Below, in pieces: positions 14,673-23,296 of a stretch of 31,265 nt of DNA (positions are counted from its first letter, which is position 1; every line of letters starts with the position of its first letter). The notes beneath the pieces were generated by a model, which worked only from the letters and a program-made list of their open reading frames with translations, did no database searches and was not told the DNA's origin. The position numbers were made by a program, and so were the translations under genes. Location: positions 1-31,265 of the forward strand of contig JACKPC010000010.1 of NCBI GenBank assembly GCA_024233835.1, in the 5' to 3' direction. Origin of the DNA: Leptospiraceae bacterium (GTDB lineage: Bacteria; Spirochaetota; Leptospiria; Leptospirales; Leptospiraceae).

Positions 14673-17135
14673 ATGAAATTAAAAACTATAGATATTTTAT
14701 ATACAATAAAAATTCTCTTTTTTTCTTTTATCATTTTAAATAGTTTCTCTATTTTTGCCGGTGATAAAATCAATCCTTATGATTTTATGCCGAAAGACTG
14801 TGTAGACTCCGGGAAAGGCTGCGGTCTTATTCCCGAAAACCCGGTTAGTTATCGCTCCATTCCTCTTTCTGAATCGAATTTTATAATGCACAGAGGACTC
14901 CCTTCCCGAGTTGATCTAAGCAATAATATGCCACCGGTGGGTTCACAGGGTCAACAGGGAAGCTGTGTAGGTTGGGCAAGTACCTATGCCTTAAAATCCT
15001 ACCAGGAAAAAGTAGAAAGAAACTGGAGCTATGATTTTGACCCGGACCGCAAAACAGGCGAAGCCAGCACCATTTTCTCGCCTGCTTTTACTTATAACCA
15101 GATAAATGGTGGAGTCGATAGGGGTTCGAGTATCTCTGAGGCCCTGGATCTTATAGTGAAAAAAGGGGCCATTCCCTGGAAATACATGCCTTATTCTGAC
15201 CGAGACTATAGAACCCAACCTTCCCAGTCGGTCTTAAAAATAGCTTCCCGTTATAAAGGGGAGTCCTATAAGCGCTTAAACCAGAATAATATTCAATCCC
15301 TGAAGTCTGAACTTGCAGCAGGAAACCCCATTATAGGAGGTTTTTTAGTAGATAATAACCTAAAAGATTTCAAAAAAGGAAAGTTCCTTGATACAATCGG
15401 AATCCTAACCGGAGGAGGGCACGCCATGACTATTGTAGGTTATGATGACTCCCAGACTTCTCCTAACGGTCACAGGGGGGCGTTTAAAATCATCAATTCC
15501 TGGAGTAAATGGTGGGGAGAAAACGGTTACGGCTGGATTTCCTATCGACACTTTCCGGAGAGAGCCAAATATCTCTATGTACTAAAAGACAGGCAGGACT
15601 CAAAACCCGAGCCAGAAAAACAGGAAGAAGAAATCCGACCTCCTTTACAGGTAAATGCCTCACAGGGAACCTACAGCGACCGAATCGTCCTGAATTGGAC
15701 TTCGGTAAAAGAAGCCGTCGGCTATGAAATTTACAGGGCAAATCCTGAAAGTAAGGACAGTTTTCATAAAATTGGAGAAAGCACGTCAACTTCCTATGAA
15801 GATTCCGGTATAAGCCCGGGACTGGGCTATTTCTATCGAATCGTAGCAGTTACAGAAAAAGGACAGAGTTCGGTTTTAAATTTATCACCGGTTGCAGAAG
15901 GATTTTCCAAAGAAGACAAGCCACTTCCTTCCAGTTTAAAGGTTTTAAATTTAGTACTTAGCTTAGAAAAGCGGGCCGGCAAAACTTATGTACGACTCAA
16001 TTGGGATACTCTTCCCTCCGCTTCCTATTATCTCGTGTATAAATATGAACATGCGAACAAACGCTGGAAATATAACAAATCCAGGATAAAAGATACCTAT
16101 CTTTATGATTCTTCTATTCAAGCCGGAATGAAATATAGCTATGTTGTCATTAGCAATCTGGGTAAAGAATACAGTGACCCGGCTCAAATTTTTATTCCAA
16201 CAGAAACAGCTCCTCCTTCCAAAGTTGTAAATCTGAACGCAAGTAAAGGCACATTTGGAGACAAAATTGCTCTCGCCTGGCTGGCCTCTATAGGAGCTAA
16301 TACCTATTATATCTATCGTTTTAACCCGGATAGCCGTCAATGGAAGCTCCTCGGAAAAACTGACAGGGAGGGCTTTATTGACGATTCTTTTGATATCCGA
16401 AATGGAAGGGAGTTTTATTATTCTATCATTGCTTCTAACCCTCATGGTTACGCTCCCTATAGTAATTACGACAAAGGGTATGTAAATCCCTATGCAAAAA
16501 GAGGTCAGCAAAGCCTTCTTCCTCCTGATAACTTTTTCTTAAAAAAAGGAGATAAAACAAAATTTACCCTGTATTGGAAAGAAGTAAAGGGAGCAGAAGC
16601 CTATAATATTTTCAGGAAAAAGTTAAACGATAATGTTTACACATTTATTGCTAGTGTAAAAGCATCGGAAACATCCTATTCCGGTGAAATTCCAACAGGA
16701 GACGGAAGTCTATATTTATATTCTGTTCGTTCTTTTGCCGTCTTAAGAGGAGAATCCAACGGAACAAATGCTTTAGCTCATTCTTATAAAGATAAGACTT
16801 ATATTACAAACCACAGGGTTTTTCTTCCAAAAAAGTTAAATCCGGAATGGAAGGGGAAATGGAAAAATCATTATTGGGATGAAAAAGGGAATTTAAATGA
16901 AGCGAATATAGTTATATCAGAAAAAAAAGATGGGTTTCGGGCTGTGCTGTTTATTAATGGAAAAAAAGTAAAAACCTTCCCGGGAAGTATTGTTCCGGGT
17001 GCTAATTTCTTAGTTAGCAAGGGTTTTAAAATGGAATTTAACAATACTGAAAGTGGCCTGAGTCAGGTAGAAATAAAGGAGTCAAAGATATTCAATTATG
17101 ATTTTACAGAAGCATTTATCAAATCCAATGAGTAA
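14673..17135 (+). CDS. Exported papain-like (C1) cysteine protease with FnIII domains
   Basis: The 820-aa protein has an N-terminal signal (hydrophobic 11-29, cleavage near SIFA-GD). The peptidase domain (about 75-305) contains QGQQGSCVGWAS with oxyanion Gln92 and nucleophile Cys98, GGHAMTIVGYDD with His250, and INSWSKWWGENGYGWISY with Asn275, so the C1 triad is complete. A Lys/Glu/Pro linker (about 306-322) leads to four fibronectin type III domains (roughly 323-408, 420-510, 513-605, 615-705), each with the YYIYR and YFYRIVA type strands, and a C-terminal domain of unknown fold. It is probably secreted or surface-bound and degrades proteins; FnIII modules would bind ligands. There is no visible propeptide inhibitor. 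It overlaps the next gene by eight bases. Confidence 0.9.
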   Translation: MKLKTIDILYTIKILFFSFIILNSFSIFAGDKINPYDFMPKDCVDSGKGCGLIPENPVSYRSIPLSESNFIMHRGLPSRVDLSNNMPPVGSQGQQGSCVGWASTYALKSYQEKVERNWSYDFDPDRKTGEASTIFSPAFTYNQINGGVDRGSSISEALDLIVKKGAIPWKYMPYSDRDYRTQPSQSVLKIASRYKGESYKRLNQNNIQSLKSELAAGNPIIGGFLVDNNLKDFKKGKFLDTIGILTGGGHAMTIVGYDDSQTSPNGHRGAFKIINSWSKWWGENGYGWISYRHFPERAKYLYVLKDRQDSKPEPEKQEEEIRPPLQVNASQGTYSDRIVLNWTSVKEAVGYEIYRANPESKDSFHKIGESTSTSYEDSGISPGLGYFYRIVAVTEKGQSSVLNLSPVAEGFSKEDKPLPSSLKVLNLVLSLEKRAGKTYVRLNWDTLPSASYYLVYKYEHANKRWKYNKSRIKDTYLYDSSIQAGMKYSYVVISNLGKEYSDPAQIFIPTETAPPSKVVNLNASKGTFGDKIALAWLASIGANTYYIYRFNPDSRQWKLLGKTDREGFIDDSFDIRNGREFYYSIIASNPHGYAPYSNYDKGYVNPYAKRGQQSLLPPDNFFLKKGDKTKFTLYWKEVKGAEAYNIFRKKLNDNVYTFIASVKASETSYSGEIPTGDGSLYLYSVRSFAVLRGESNGTNALAHSYKDKTYITNHRVFLPKKLNPEWKGKWKNHYWDEKGNLNEANIVISEKKDGFRAVLFINGKKVKTFPGSIVPGANFLVSKGFKMEFNNTESGLSQVEIKESKIFNYDFTEAFIKSNE

Positions 17136-19203
17136 GTTCATTATCACCTGTTTTGTATTGATTGCACCGGGTTATCTTCTTGCAAAAGAAATTAAGGTGA
17201 AGAAGACATACCTCGATGAAAACCATAAGCAATTAAAAGCAAACTTTTTATTCAACCAGGAAAATCGGACAAAAGAAATTAAGTTCTACAGAGAAACTGA
17301 AACCGGCAAAAAAGAAAGTACTGAGCTAAACGGTATCTCTTCCATTCGTTTGCACTATTCTCCCGGCTTAAGGGCTATCGCGGTTTTCCGGGAAGGAAAA
17401 AGTGGTGATGCAAATTGTGGTCTGGGCATAAGCTACAATAATGGATTCTTTAAAGCCAGATATTCCGAACCGGAACTAAGCCGTTCGGTTCCCAACATTC
17501 GATTTGTTGAAAGAGCATTCGACAACAATGGTAATATAGTAGAAGAGTCTTATTATTCAAAAGACTGCCAGCAGGTAAAAAATGCAAATGGAGTTTATAT
17601 GATCCGAAGAAGCTTTTCCAGAACAGGCAAACTTTTATCAGAGATCTATTTATCCAAAAAACATAAACCCATTAACGATAAGCAGGGCATTTCCAAAATC
17701 CTATTCAAATATGATTCCCGAGATAACCGTATTCTTATTGAATTTTTAAATAAGAAAAATCAACCTGTAGAAAATGAAGATGGCTTCGCTCTCTACCAGT
17801 TTAAATACGAGGACCAAAAACAACCTGCTATTCAAGAAACTTTTGGTTCTAACGGAAAGCCAAAAGAAGATTTTAGAGGAATCGCAAAAATTATATCCAA
17901 ATACAATGCTACCTGTCTCTTAAAAAATAAAGAAACAGATGAAAATTGTAAAACCCTTGAAAGTTTTTTTGATAAGAACGGGAAAGCAAAAGAAGATTCA
18001 AGAGGAATTGCGAAAATAGAAAAACAATACGATGACTTCGGTCTTCTCAGTCTTTCAGCTTATTATGACAGAACCGGCAAACTAAAAGAAGACGATAGAG
18101 GGGTTGCTAAAAATATATATAAAAACTTTTCTTTCGGTAAAGTGCATATTCATGAGATGTTCAATGCTCAAAATAAGCTTATCGGAAACGGACAGACCAT
18201 TGCCAAAACCAGAAACGAATACTATGAGCCCTGTATAAAACTCAGCAATGAAGATTCTTATGATAATTGCATTAGCTTAATCCAATACTTTTCATCAGAG
18301 AATAAACCAAAGGCCAATTCTCTCGGTATTGCGGAGTACCGCTATCTTTTCAATCTAAAAGGAAATCGAATAGCTACAAGTTTTAAAGGAGAAGATGGAA
18401 AACCCACGAGTGATAGTTCCGGAATTGCACGGTATCGTTATCTTTACGATGATAATGGAAACATGCTTTTAAAAGAATCCTATGGAGTAGATGGTAAGTT
18501 AAAAAATGATCCTCTCGGAATTGCACGCTATCTATTTTCCTTTGATGATTCCGGTAGAGAAGTCTTAACCGAGTATCGCAATGAAAAAGATGAGCTTATT
18601 GAGAATAATTTAGGAATTGCCCGAATCAGCCTTAGAAAAGAAACCGATAGAGAGGGTAATCTTGTCTTTTTCAGAGAAACAAAAAATAAACAGGGAAAAC
18701 TTGTAGGAGATGCCGGTGGAATCGCTCTCTATAAATACAGTTTGAACCCGGTTTGCTTACGCCACAATCCATTCGAAAAAGATTGTAAAGCTTTAGAAGA
18801 GTTCTATGATGCTTCATTAAAACGAAAGGCTGATCCTTTTACCGGGGCCGCTGCCTATGTAAATAAGTTTAATGCAAAAGGTCAAAAGATTTCTGAAGAA
18901 GCTTTCGATATAGATGGAAATCCCGTTTCGGAGGGAGTTTTTTCAACCCTTTTCAGCTACAATAGACAGGGAAAACTTTATTATAAAAAATCTTTAAATA
19001 GTAAAGGAAAGCTTCTATCCAGGGAAAAGTTTATTTACCTGAATAATGAAAAGTTCAATCTCTTAAAGGAGTTTTATGATAATGGTGCTCTACAACACGC
19101 CGAATATTCTATGGTTTTACCTATCCCGAATATTCCCTCTTCCTATATCAAAGTTCGCTTTGATAAGTTGTATGTACCTACAGAAGTAAACTTTTTAAAA
19201 TAA
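17128..19203 (+). CDS. Exported repeat protein of unknown function
   Basis: The ATG at 17128 overlaps the protease stop (ATGAGTAA) and gives MSKFIITCFVLIAPGYLLAKE, a clear signal peptide; an ATG at 17098 exists but would hide it. The 691-aa product is built of about a dozen repeats of 40-50 residues with the pattern FY(D/S)xxGKxKED(S)xGIAKxxxxYDxxGN, for example FFDKNGKAKEDSRGIAKIEKQ and ESYGVDGKLKNDPLGIARY. These resemble YD/RHS-type and WG-type beta-repeats without being either. The repeats contain a few paired Cys (CKTLESFF, CISLIQYF, CKALEEFY). The coupling suggests it is a partner or substrate of the protease; that is inference. Confidence 0.75.
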   Translation: MSKFIITCFVLIAPGYLLAKEIKVKKTYLDENHKQLKANFLFNQENRTKEIKFYRETETGKKESTELNGISSIRLHYSPGLRAIAVFREGKSGDANCGLGISYNNGFFKARYSEPELSRSVPNIRFVERAFDNNGNIVEESYYSKDCQQVKNANGVYMIRRSFSRTGKLLSEIYLSKKHKPINDKQGISKILFKYDSRDNRILIEFLNKKNQPVENEDGFALYQFKYEDQKQPAIQETFGSNGKPKEDFRGIAKIISKYNATCLLKNKETDENCKTLESFFDKNGKAKEDSRGIAKIEKQYDDFGLLSLSAYYDRTGKLKEDDRGVAKNIYKNFSFGKVHIHEMFNAQNKLIGNGQTIAKTRNEYYEPCIKLSNEDSYDNCISLIQYFSSENKPKANSLGIAEYRYLFNLKGNRIATSFKGEDGKPTSDSSGIARYRYLYDDNGNMLLKESYGVDGKLKNDPLGIARYLFSFDDSGREVLTEYRNEKDELIENNLGIARISLRKETDREGNLVFFRETKNKQGKLVGDAGGIALYKYSLNPVCLRHNPFEKDCKALEEFYDASLKRKADPFTGAAAYVNKFNAKGQKISEEAFDIDGNPVSEGVFSTLFSYNRQGKLYYKKSLNSKGKLLSREKFIYLNNEKFNLLKEFYDNGALQHAEYSMVLPIPNIPSSYIKVRFDKLYVPTEVNFLK

Positions 19204-19218
19204 GAAAATGATATGAAC

Positions 19219-19269
19219 GTAGGGGCTGTATAGGAAGTCGCTTTAGTGCCACCTTTTAGACAGCCCTAC
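19219..19269. terminator. Inverted repeat between convergent genes
   Basis: gtaggggctgt (19219-19229) pairs with acagccctac (19260-19269) with one unmatched base and a 30-base loop. It lies between genes that converge (ends at 19203 and 19277), where a two-way terminator is expected. There is no T-tract, so it would not be a classical intrinsic terminator. Confidence 0.3.
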
Positions 19270-19276
19270 TTCCACT

Positions 19277-20779
19277 TCAGGTCTTAGAATTCAATCCTTT
19301 ACTTTCAATTCGTTTGGCGAATTCTTTCATAATCCGAAGATAAATCTCATCTTTAAGTAAAATATCTTCCACACCCGCATCGATATTTGGATTATCATTG
19401 ATTTCAATCACATAAACTCCTTTTTCATTTTGTTTTAGATCTACACCGTATAATCCGTCTCCAATTAATTTTGTAGCTGATAAGGCCAATTTTAAAACTT
19501 CTTTAGGCACATCCTGAATCGCTATACTGCTTGCTTCACCGGTTTTATCTTTACCACTTGCACTGTGATTATAAATCTGCCAGTGAGATTTTGACATGAA
19601 ATATTTGGATACAAAAAGTGGTTCATTGTTTAAAACTCCCACTCTCCAATCAAATTCGGTATATAAATACTCCTGAACCAGAATAATATCAGACTCTTTA
19701 AATAGCTTATCCATAATGGACTGAGCTTCTTCTCGATTCGTTGCCTTGAATACTCCTAAAGAAAAAGCTCCCTCCGGGATCTTCAAAACCACCGGGTATC
19801 CGAGTTGACTCTCCAAATATTCTATATCATCTTTCAATAATATAAGCGTCTTGGGTGTTGCTATTTTATTTCTCTGTAAAATTTCAGCTAAAAATACTTT
19901 ATTTGTACAAAGCCTTATAGAGTTTGGATCATCAATCACTATCATCCCTTCGTTTTGGGCTTTCCGGGCAAAAAGATAGGTATAGTGTTCGATAGCTGTT
20001 GTTTCCCGAATAAAAAGTGCGTCGTATTCAGCTAAACGTGTATAATCCTTTTTCTGAATTAACTCAACATCTATATTCAGTTTCTTTCCAACACGGATAA
20101 AATTTCTTAATGCCTGTTTATTAGAAGGAGGAAGTTTTTCTTGAGGATTATGTAAAATGGCCAGATCATATCTCGCTACATTTTTAGTTCTCGGAGATTG
20201 CCACTTCTTATGCGTATAACTTACCAGAGCTTCGATAAAAAGCTCTTCTTTTTCCGGAGGAATTGCATTAATTGTGAGAGGTTTTATTGCGTTTAATTTC
20301 CAGGATTTATCGTAACGAAACTCTACCTTTAAAAGAGGAAAGCGAAAACCATCATAAATTAACCGGGCAGCTTCTTTTAATTCACTTATATCCGTAATTC
20401 CAAAGAAAATGTAAATTTGAAAACCGGTTACTCCGAGATTTTCATTTGCACCCGGAAACTTTCTAGGTAAAGATTCATCTATGGTTTCAGCATTATGGGT
20501 ATAAATAGATTTATTACTTAAATCCCGAATTGTTTCTACCGAAGGTATAATTTTCTCTTTTCGGGCTTCTGCTAAAAGAGAAGAATAGTAGCCTTTACTT
20601 AAATACTTATAACTTCTACATAAATTAATAAAACGTACTTTTTGAAATGCAGTATTGTAGTTACCGGATAGATACTCATCTACCGTTATAACCGGGATAT
20701 TTGGGAAAGAATTTTTCCAGTCTTTATGCCTTTCGATAAGAACAATATACCTTGATACTGATTCGGTCTTGGGATTCAC
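19277..20779 (-). CDS. RimK-like ATP-grasp ligase with RLAN N-terminal domain
   Basis: The 500-aa protein combines an N-terminal RLAN-type domain (about 1-190; VLIERHKDW, RFINLCRSYKYLSKGYYSSLLAEARKEKIIPS) with a C-terminal RimK-class ATP-grasp domain. The latter shows DDPNSIRLCTNKVFLAEIL, VVLKIPEGAFSLGVFK (phosphate-binding loop), ILVQEYLYTEFDWRVGV and EINDNPNIDAG (459-469, Mg-ATP ligands). Such enzymes join an amino group to a carboxylate through an acyl phosphate. The substrate is unknown. The start is GTG at 20779, overlapping the upstream stop (GTGA), with GAGAGG before it. It is coupled to the GNAT-C39 gene, the pairing described for predicted amidoligase systems by comparative genomics. 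Confidence 0.9.
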   Translation of the reverse strand: MNPKTESVSRYIVLIERHKDWKNSFPNIPVITVDEYLSGNYNTAFQKVRFINLCRSYKYLSKGYYSSLLAEARKEKIIPSVETIRDLSNKSIYTHNAETIDESLPRKFPGANENLGVTGFQIYIFFGITDISELKEAARLIYDGFRFPLLKVEFRYDKSWKLNAIKPLTINAIPPEKEELFIEALVSYTHKKWQSPRTKNVARYDLAILHNPQEKLPPSNKQALRNFIRVGKKLNIDVELIQKKDYTRLAEYDALFIRETTAIEHYTYLFARKAQNEGMIVIDDPNSIRLCTNKVFLAEILQRNKIATPKTLILLKDDIEYLESQLGYPVVLKIPEGAFSLGVFKATNREEAQSIMDKLFKESDIILVQEYLYTEFDWRVGVLNNEPLFVSKYFMSKSHWQIYNHSASGKDKTGEASSIAIQDVPKEVLKLALSATKLIGDGLYGVDLKQNEKGVYVIEINDNPNIDAGVEDILLKDEIYLRIMKEFAKRIESKGLNSKT

Positions 20780-21879
20780 AAATTATTTCCTCTCTTTTTA
20801 ATAATGATAGATGCTTTCTGTCCTGTTTTACCATAGGATGCCATTTTCTGGAACTCTTTTTTTAGTATGGGCATATTGATTGAGTCTGTCGGTGATTTGT
20901 GTTTCTCGTAATCTACAAAGGGATCGTGTGAGTATATATACTTGTCATCATATCCTGTAATTACAACCCAGTGGGGAAATTTTTCACGATAAATTCTATA
21001 GGAACTTATTAAAACTACAGGTATTCCGCCCTCGTTAAACTTCTGGATAATGTCCTCCAGACTTAAAGTATGATACTCTACTAATATAGGGAGTTTTTGG
21101 ATTTCTTCCATGAAATCCTCCTGGACCAATTTCATAACTTCCTTCTTCTCCAAGTTACGTACAGAATCTAAAAACATGGGTTCTTTTTCTTTCAAGTATA
21201 TTTCAACATCAAAACCCCTTCTGTATGCCGCGAGAGCCAGACCGTAAGGACCACAACCACCGTGACCTGATGTCATGAAAACAGTGGTAGATTCTCGCCA
21301 AATTTTCAACTCAAGACTTCTATCCAGTTTCAGATTCGGCTCAATGGTGTTCATAGCCATCATAATGGATGCAGGTCCACAGGTAAAATCAAGGGTTTGC
21401 TCATAATACGGAACTTTTACAAGTTCCTGTTCAAGCTGGGGAACCAATAACTTTTCATAGCGTAAAGCTTCCATCCCATCTTCGTAATATTCTAAAATAC
21501 TACCAAACTTTTTGTAGCCGTTTTTCTCGTAAACTTCAATTGCCTTAGCGTTGTCTTTTCGAACCTCAAGCCTCATACTGATGCAATCCCGCTCCCTGGC
21601 TTCTGCTTCCAGATTCTTCAGCATCTCCTTTGCTATACCTTTCCCCTGTGCTTCGGGTACTACGGCTATAGAATACAGTCTGGCAAGGGAAGTGCCCGAG
21701 TGAAATAAAAGCATTCCATAAGCTAAAACCTTTTTATCTTCCTCAAAAACAAAGGTAAGCGTATTTCCCTTACTCAATAAATATCGAAAATTCCTTCGAG
21801 TAAACCTATCCGAAGGAAATGCTTTATTTTCCACCTCCACAAGCGAGTCCAGATCTCCGGGTCCTGCTATCCGTAACAT
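20776..21879 (-). CDS. GNAT acetyltransferase fused to a C39-like cysteine peptidase
   Basis: The 367-aa fusion has a GNAT domain at 1-143: SIAVVPEAQGKGIAKEML (70-87) is the acetyl-CoA loop, and AIEVYEKNGYKKFG is the RimI-type C-terminal motif. A papain-like C39 domain follows (about 155-360): PYYEQTLDFTCGPAS with Gln161 and nucleophile Cys167, FPHWVVITGY with His303, and SHDPF with Asp319, so catalysis looks intact. It is probably cytosolic (no signal). With the ATP-grasp ligase encoded next, it likely forms a system that builds or trims and N-acylates a peptide or amide-linked product. The ATG at 21879 follows AGGAG by eight bases. Confidence 0.9.
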   Translation of the reverse strand: MLRIAGPGDLDSLVEVENKAFPSDRFTRRNFRYLLSKGNTLTFVFEEDKKVLAYGMLLFHSGTSLARLYSIAVVPEAQGKGIAKEMLKNLEAEARERDCISMRLEVRKDNAKAIEVYEKNGYKKFGSILEYYEDGMEALRYEKLLVPQLEQELVKVPYYEQTLDFTCGPASIMMAMNTIEPNLKLDRSLELKIWRESTTVFMTSGHGGCGPYGLALAAYRRGFDVEIYLKEKEPMFLDSVRNLEKKEVMKLVQEDFMEEIQKLPILVEYHTLSLEDIIQKFNEGGIPVVLISSYRIYREKFPHWVVITGYDDKYIYSHDPFVDYEKHKSPTDSINMPILKKEFQKMASYGKTGQKASIIIKKRGNNL

Positions 21880-21972
21880 AGTGCCTCTCCTACCAGTAAA
21901 ACGATGATAGGAGTAAAGACGATTAAAAAGTCAAGTAAAATCATATTCTTTTTATTATGTTTTTAAAATCTC

Positions 21973-22000
21973 TTGTCATATACAAGTTCAGGTTTATAAT
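21973..22000 (+). promoter_or_regulatory. Strong sigma-70-like promoter, probably leaderless
   Basis: TTGTCA (21973-21978) and a perfect TATAAT (21995-22000) are 16 bp apart. The -10 box ends six bases before the ATG at 22007, so transcription would start at or next to the start codon. Confidence 0.6.
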
Positions 22001-22006
22001 ATCTTC

Positions 22007-22777
22007 ATGGCCTTTGAAAAAAAATCAGAACAAAAACTTTTTGGTATTCCTCTCTATCATATTGTAATCGGAAAAAAGCCCGGAGAAAGACAAAAGACCG
22101 CTTTTGGTTTTTTTGCCCTGGGAAGAAAAGCCATAGGTTTTATTGCTATCGGCCAATTTGCAAGCGGCATCATTACTATCGCTCAATTCGGGGTAGGTCT
22201 TTTTTTCGGTCTGGGGCAAGCGATTTTTGGACTCGGCATTACCCTCTGTCAATTTGGAACGGGAATGATTATCATCGCTCAATTTGCTATCGGTTTTTTT
22301 TCTATAGGACAGTTTGCCCTGGGTTATATGGGAACCGGACAATTAGCATTTCATTATATATCGAAAAACTGGCTAAGCAGTATTTATGATTTTTCTAATA
22401 TATCCTTTATAGATTACCTAAAGTTTCTGCCTCTGATTATACTTCCCCTTATCCTTTTTCCTCTCGGAATTTTCTTAACACTCTTTATAAAAAACTCTAT
22501 AGCGGACTCTATTTTAGAGGGAATGTATCAGGCTTCTCATCCTTCCATTATAACAAGCGATGCAAAGCTCCTCTCAATAGAAAGAACCTCTATGCGAATA
22601 AATCGAGTTCCTGTATATAAGCTAAATCTGGAATTTTATGCTCCGGATGGGAGAAAAATACTTACTTCTAAGCGAAGTACCCTGTATCCCGAAACGGCAT
22701 TCGGTCTTGTACCCGGAACTTATATGAAAATCGCCTATAACAAGAATAATCCGAAGCGGGTAATCTTTATCGAGTAA
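22007..22777 (+). CDS. Membrane protein with a glutamine-ladder repeat
   Basis: The 256-aa protein has a hydrophobic repeat block at 33-116 in which Gln recurs at 50, 60, 71, 82, 92, 102 and 112, mostly as (I/G)xxQF(A/G)xG. Two more membrane segments follow (about 138-162), and a soluble C-terminal domain (about 185-256) contains PVYKLNLEFYAPDGR and GTYMKIAYNKNNPKRVIF, similar to the DUF3592 fold. The 10-11 residue period with Gly and Gln is not that of normal transmembrane helices and may form a stacked beta or hairpin structure in or on the membrane. I do not know its function. No Shine-Dalgarno is present; see the promoter just upstream. Confidence 0.75.
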   Translation: MAFEKKSEQKLFGIPLYHIVIGKKPGERQKTAFGFFALGRKAIGFIAIGQFASGIITIAQFGVGLFFGLGQAIFGLGITLCQFGTGMIIIAQFAIGFFSIGQFALGYMGTGQLAFHYISKNWLSSIYDFSNISFIDYLKFLPLIILPLILFPLGIFLTLFIKNSIADSILEGMYQASHPSIITSDAKLLSIERTSMRINRVPVYKLNLEFYAPDGRKILTSKRSTLYPETAFGLVPGTYMKIAYNKNNPKRVIFIE

Positions 22778-22860
22778 TTAGAAAAAGCTCTTTTCCGGGA
22801 AGCAAGCGAAGCATCGGTGGATTTTGCTTACGTTTACTCGAATTTTTGAGTGAATACTAA

Positions 22861-23277
22861 CTATTGCAATAGAGTAGCAATAATCGTCCTGGCTCCAGCC
22901 CGGTCTCTGTGTTCGCAGAGATAGATTCCCTGCCAGGTTCCAAGGTTCAATCGTCCTTCCGTTATCGGAATATGCAACTGCACGCCCATAATTGAACTTT
23001 TGATATGGGCAGGCATATCATCCTCTCCCTCATAATTATGCTCAAAATACGCCTTATTCGGAACCTGTTCATTGAAAAACTTCTCAAAGTCACGACGAAC
23101 CGAACTATCAGCATTCTCATTAAGGGAGAGAGAAGCACTGGTATGCTGAAGAAGTAAAAATAAAATACCGACTTTTACAGTTCGAATTTCCGGAAAAGCA
23201 GACAATATATCCTGTGTTACCAGATGAAAACCTCTCGGCCTTGGCTTCAGGGTAATTGATTTTTGTAGAAGACTCAT
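22861..23277 (-). CDS. yjbQ: YjbQ family protein (UPF0047)
   Basis: The 138-aa protein has the family's conserved blocks: LLLQHTSASLSLNENADSSVRRD, then HNYEGEDDMPAHIKSSIMG, then GRLNLGTWQGIYLCEHRDRAG. Length and order are standard. E. coli YjbQ has weak thiamin-phosphate synthase activity in genetic tests; its physiological role is unsettled. The conserved His, Glu and Asp residues suggest a metal or phosphate site. It is the last gene of the ribH-nusB-TPR-HEAT operon, 19 bp after the HEAT gene. Confidence 0.93.
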   Translation of the reverse strand: MSLLQKSITLKPRPRGFHLVTQDILSAFPEIRTVKVGILFLLLQHTSASLSLNENADSSVRRDFEKFFNEQVPNKAYFEHNYEGEDDMPAHIKSSIMGVQLHIPITEGRLNLGTWQGIYLCEHRDRAGARTIIATLLQ

Positions 23278-23296
23278 AGGAAATAAGTAGAATTCC

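Noticed and set aside
22790..22860. Small inverted repeat actcgaatttttgagt between convergent genes as a terminator
   Set aside because: The stem is only four to seven pairs long and lacks a T-tract.
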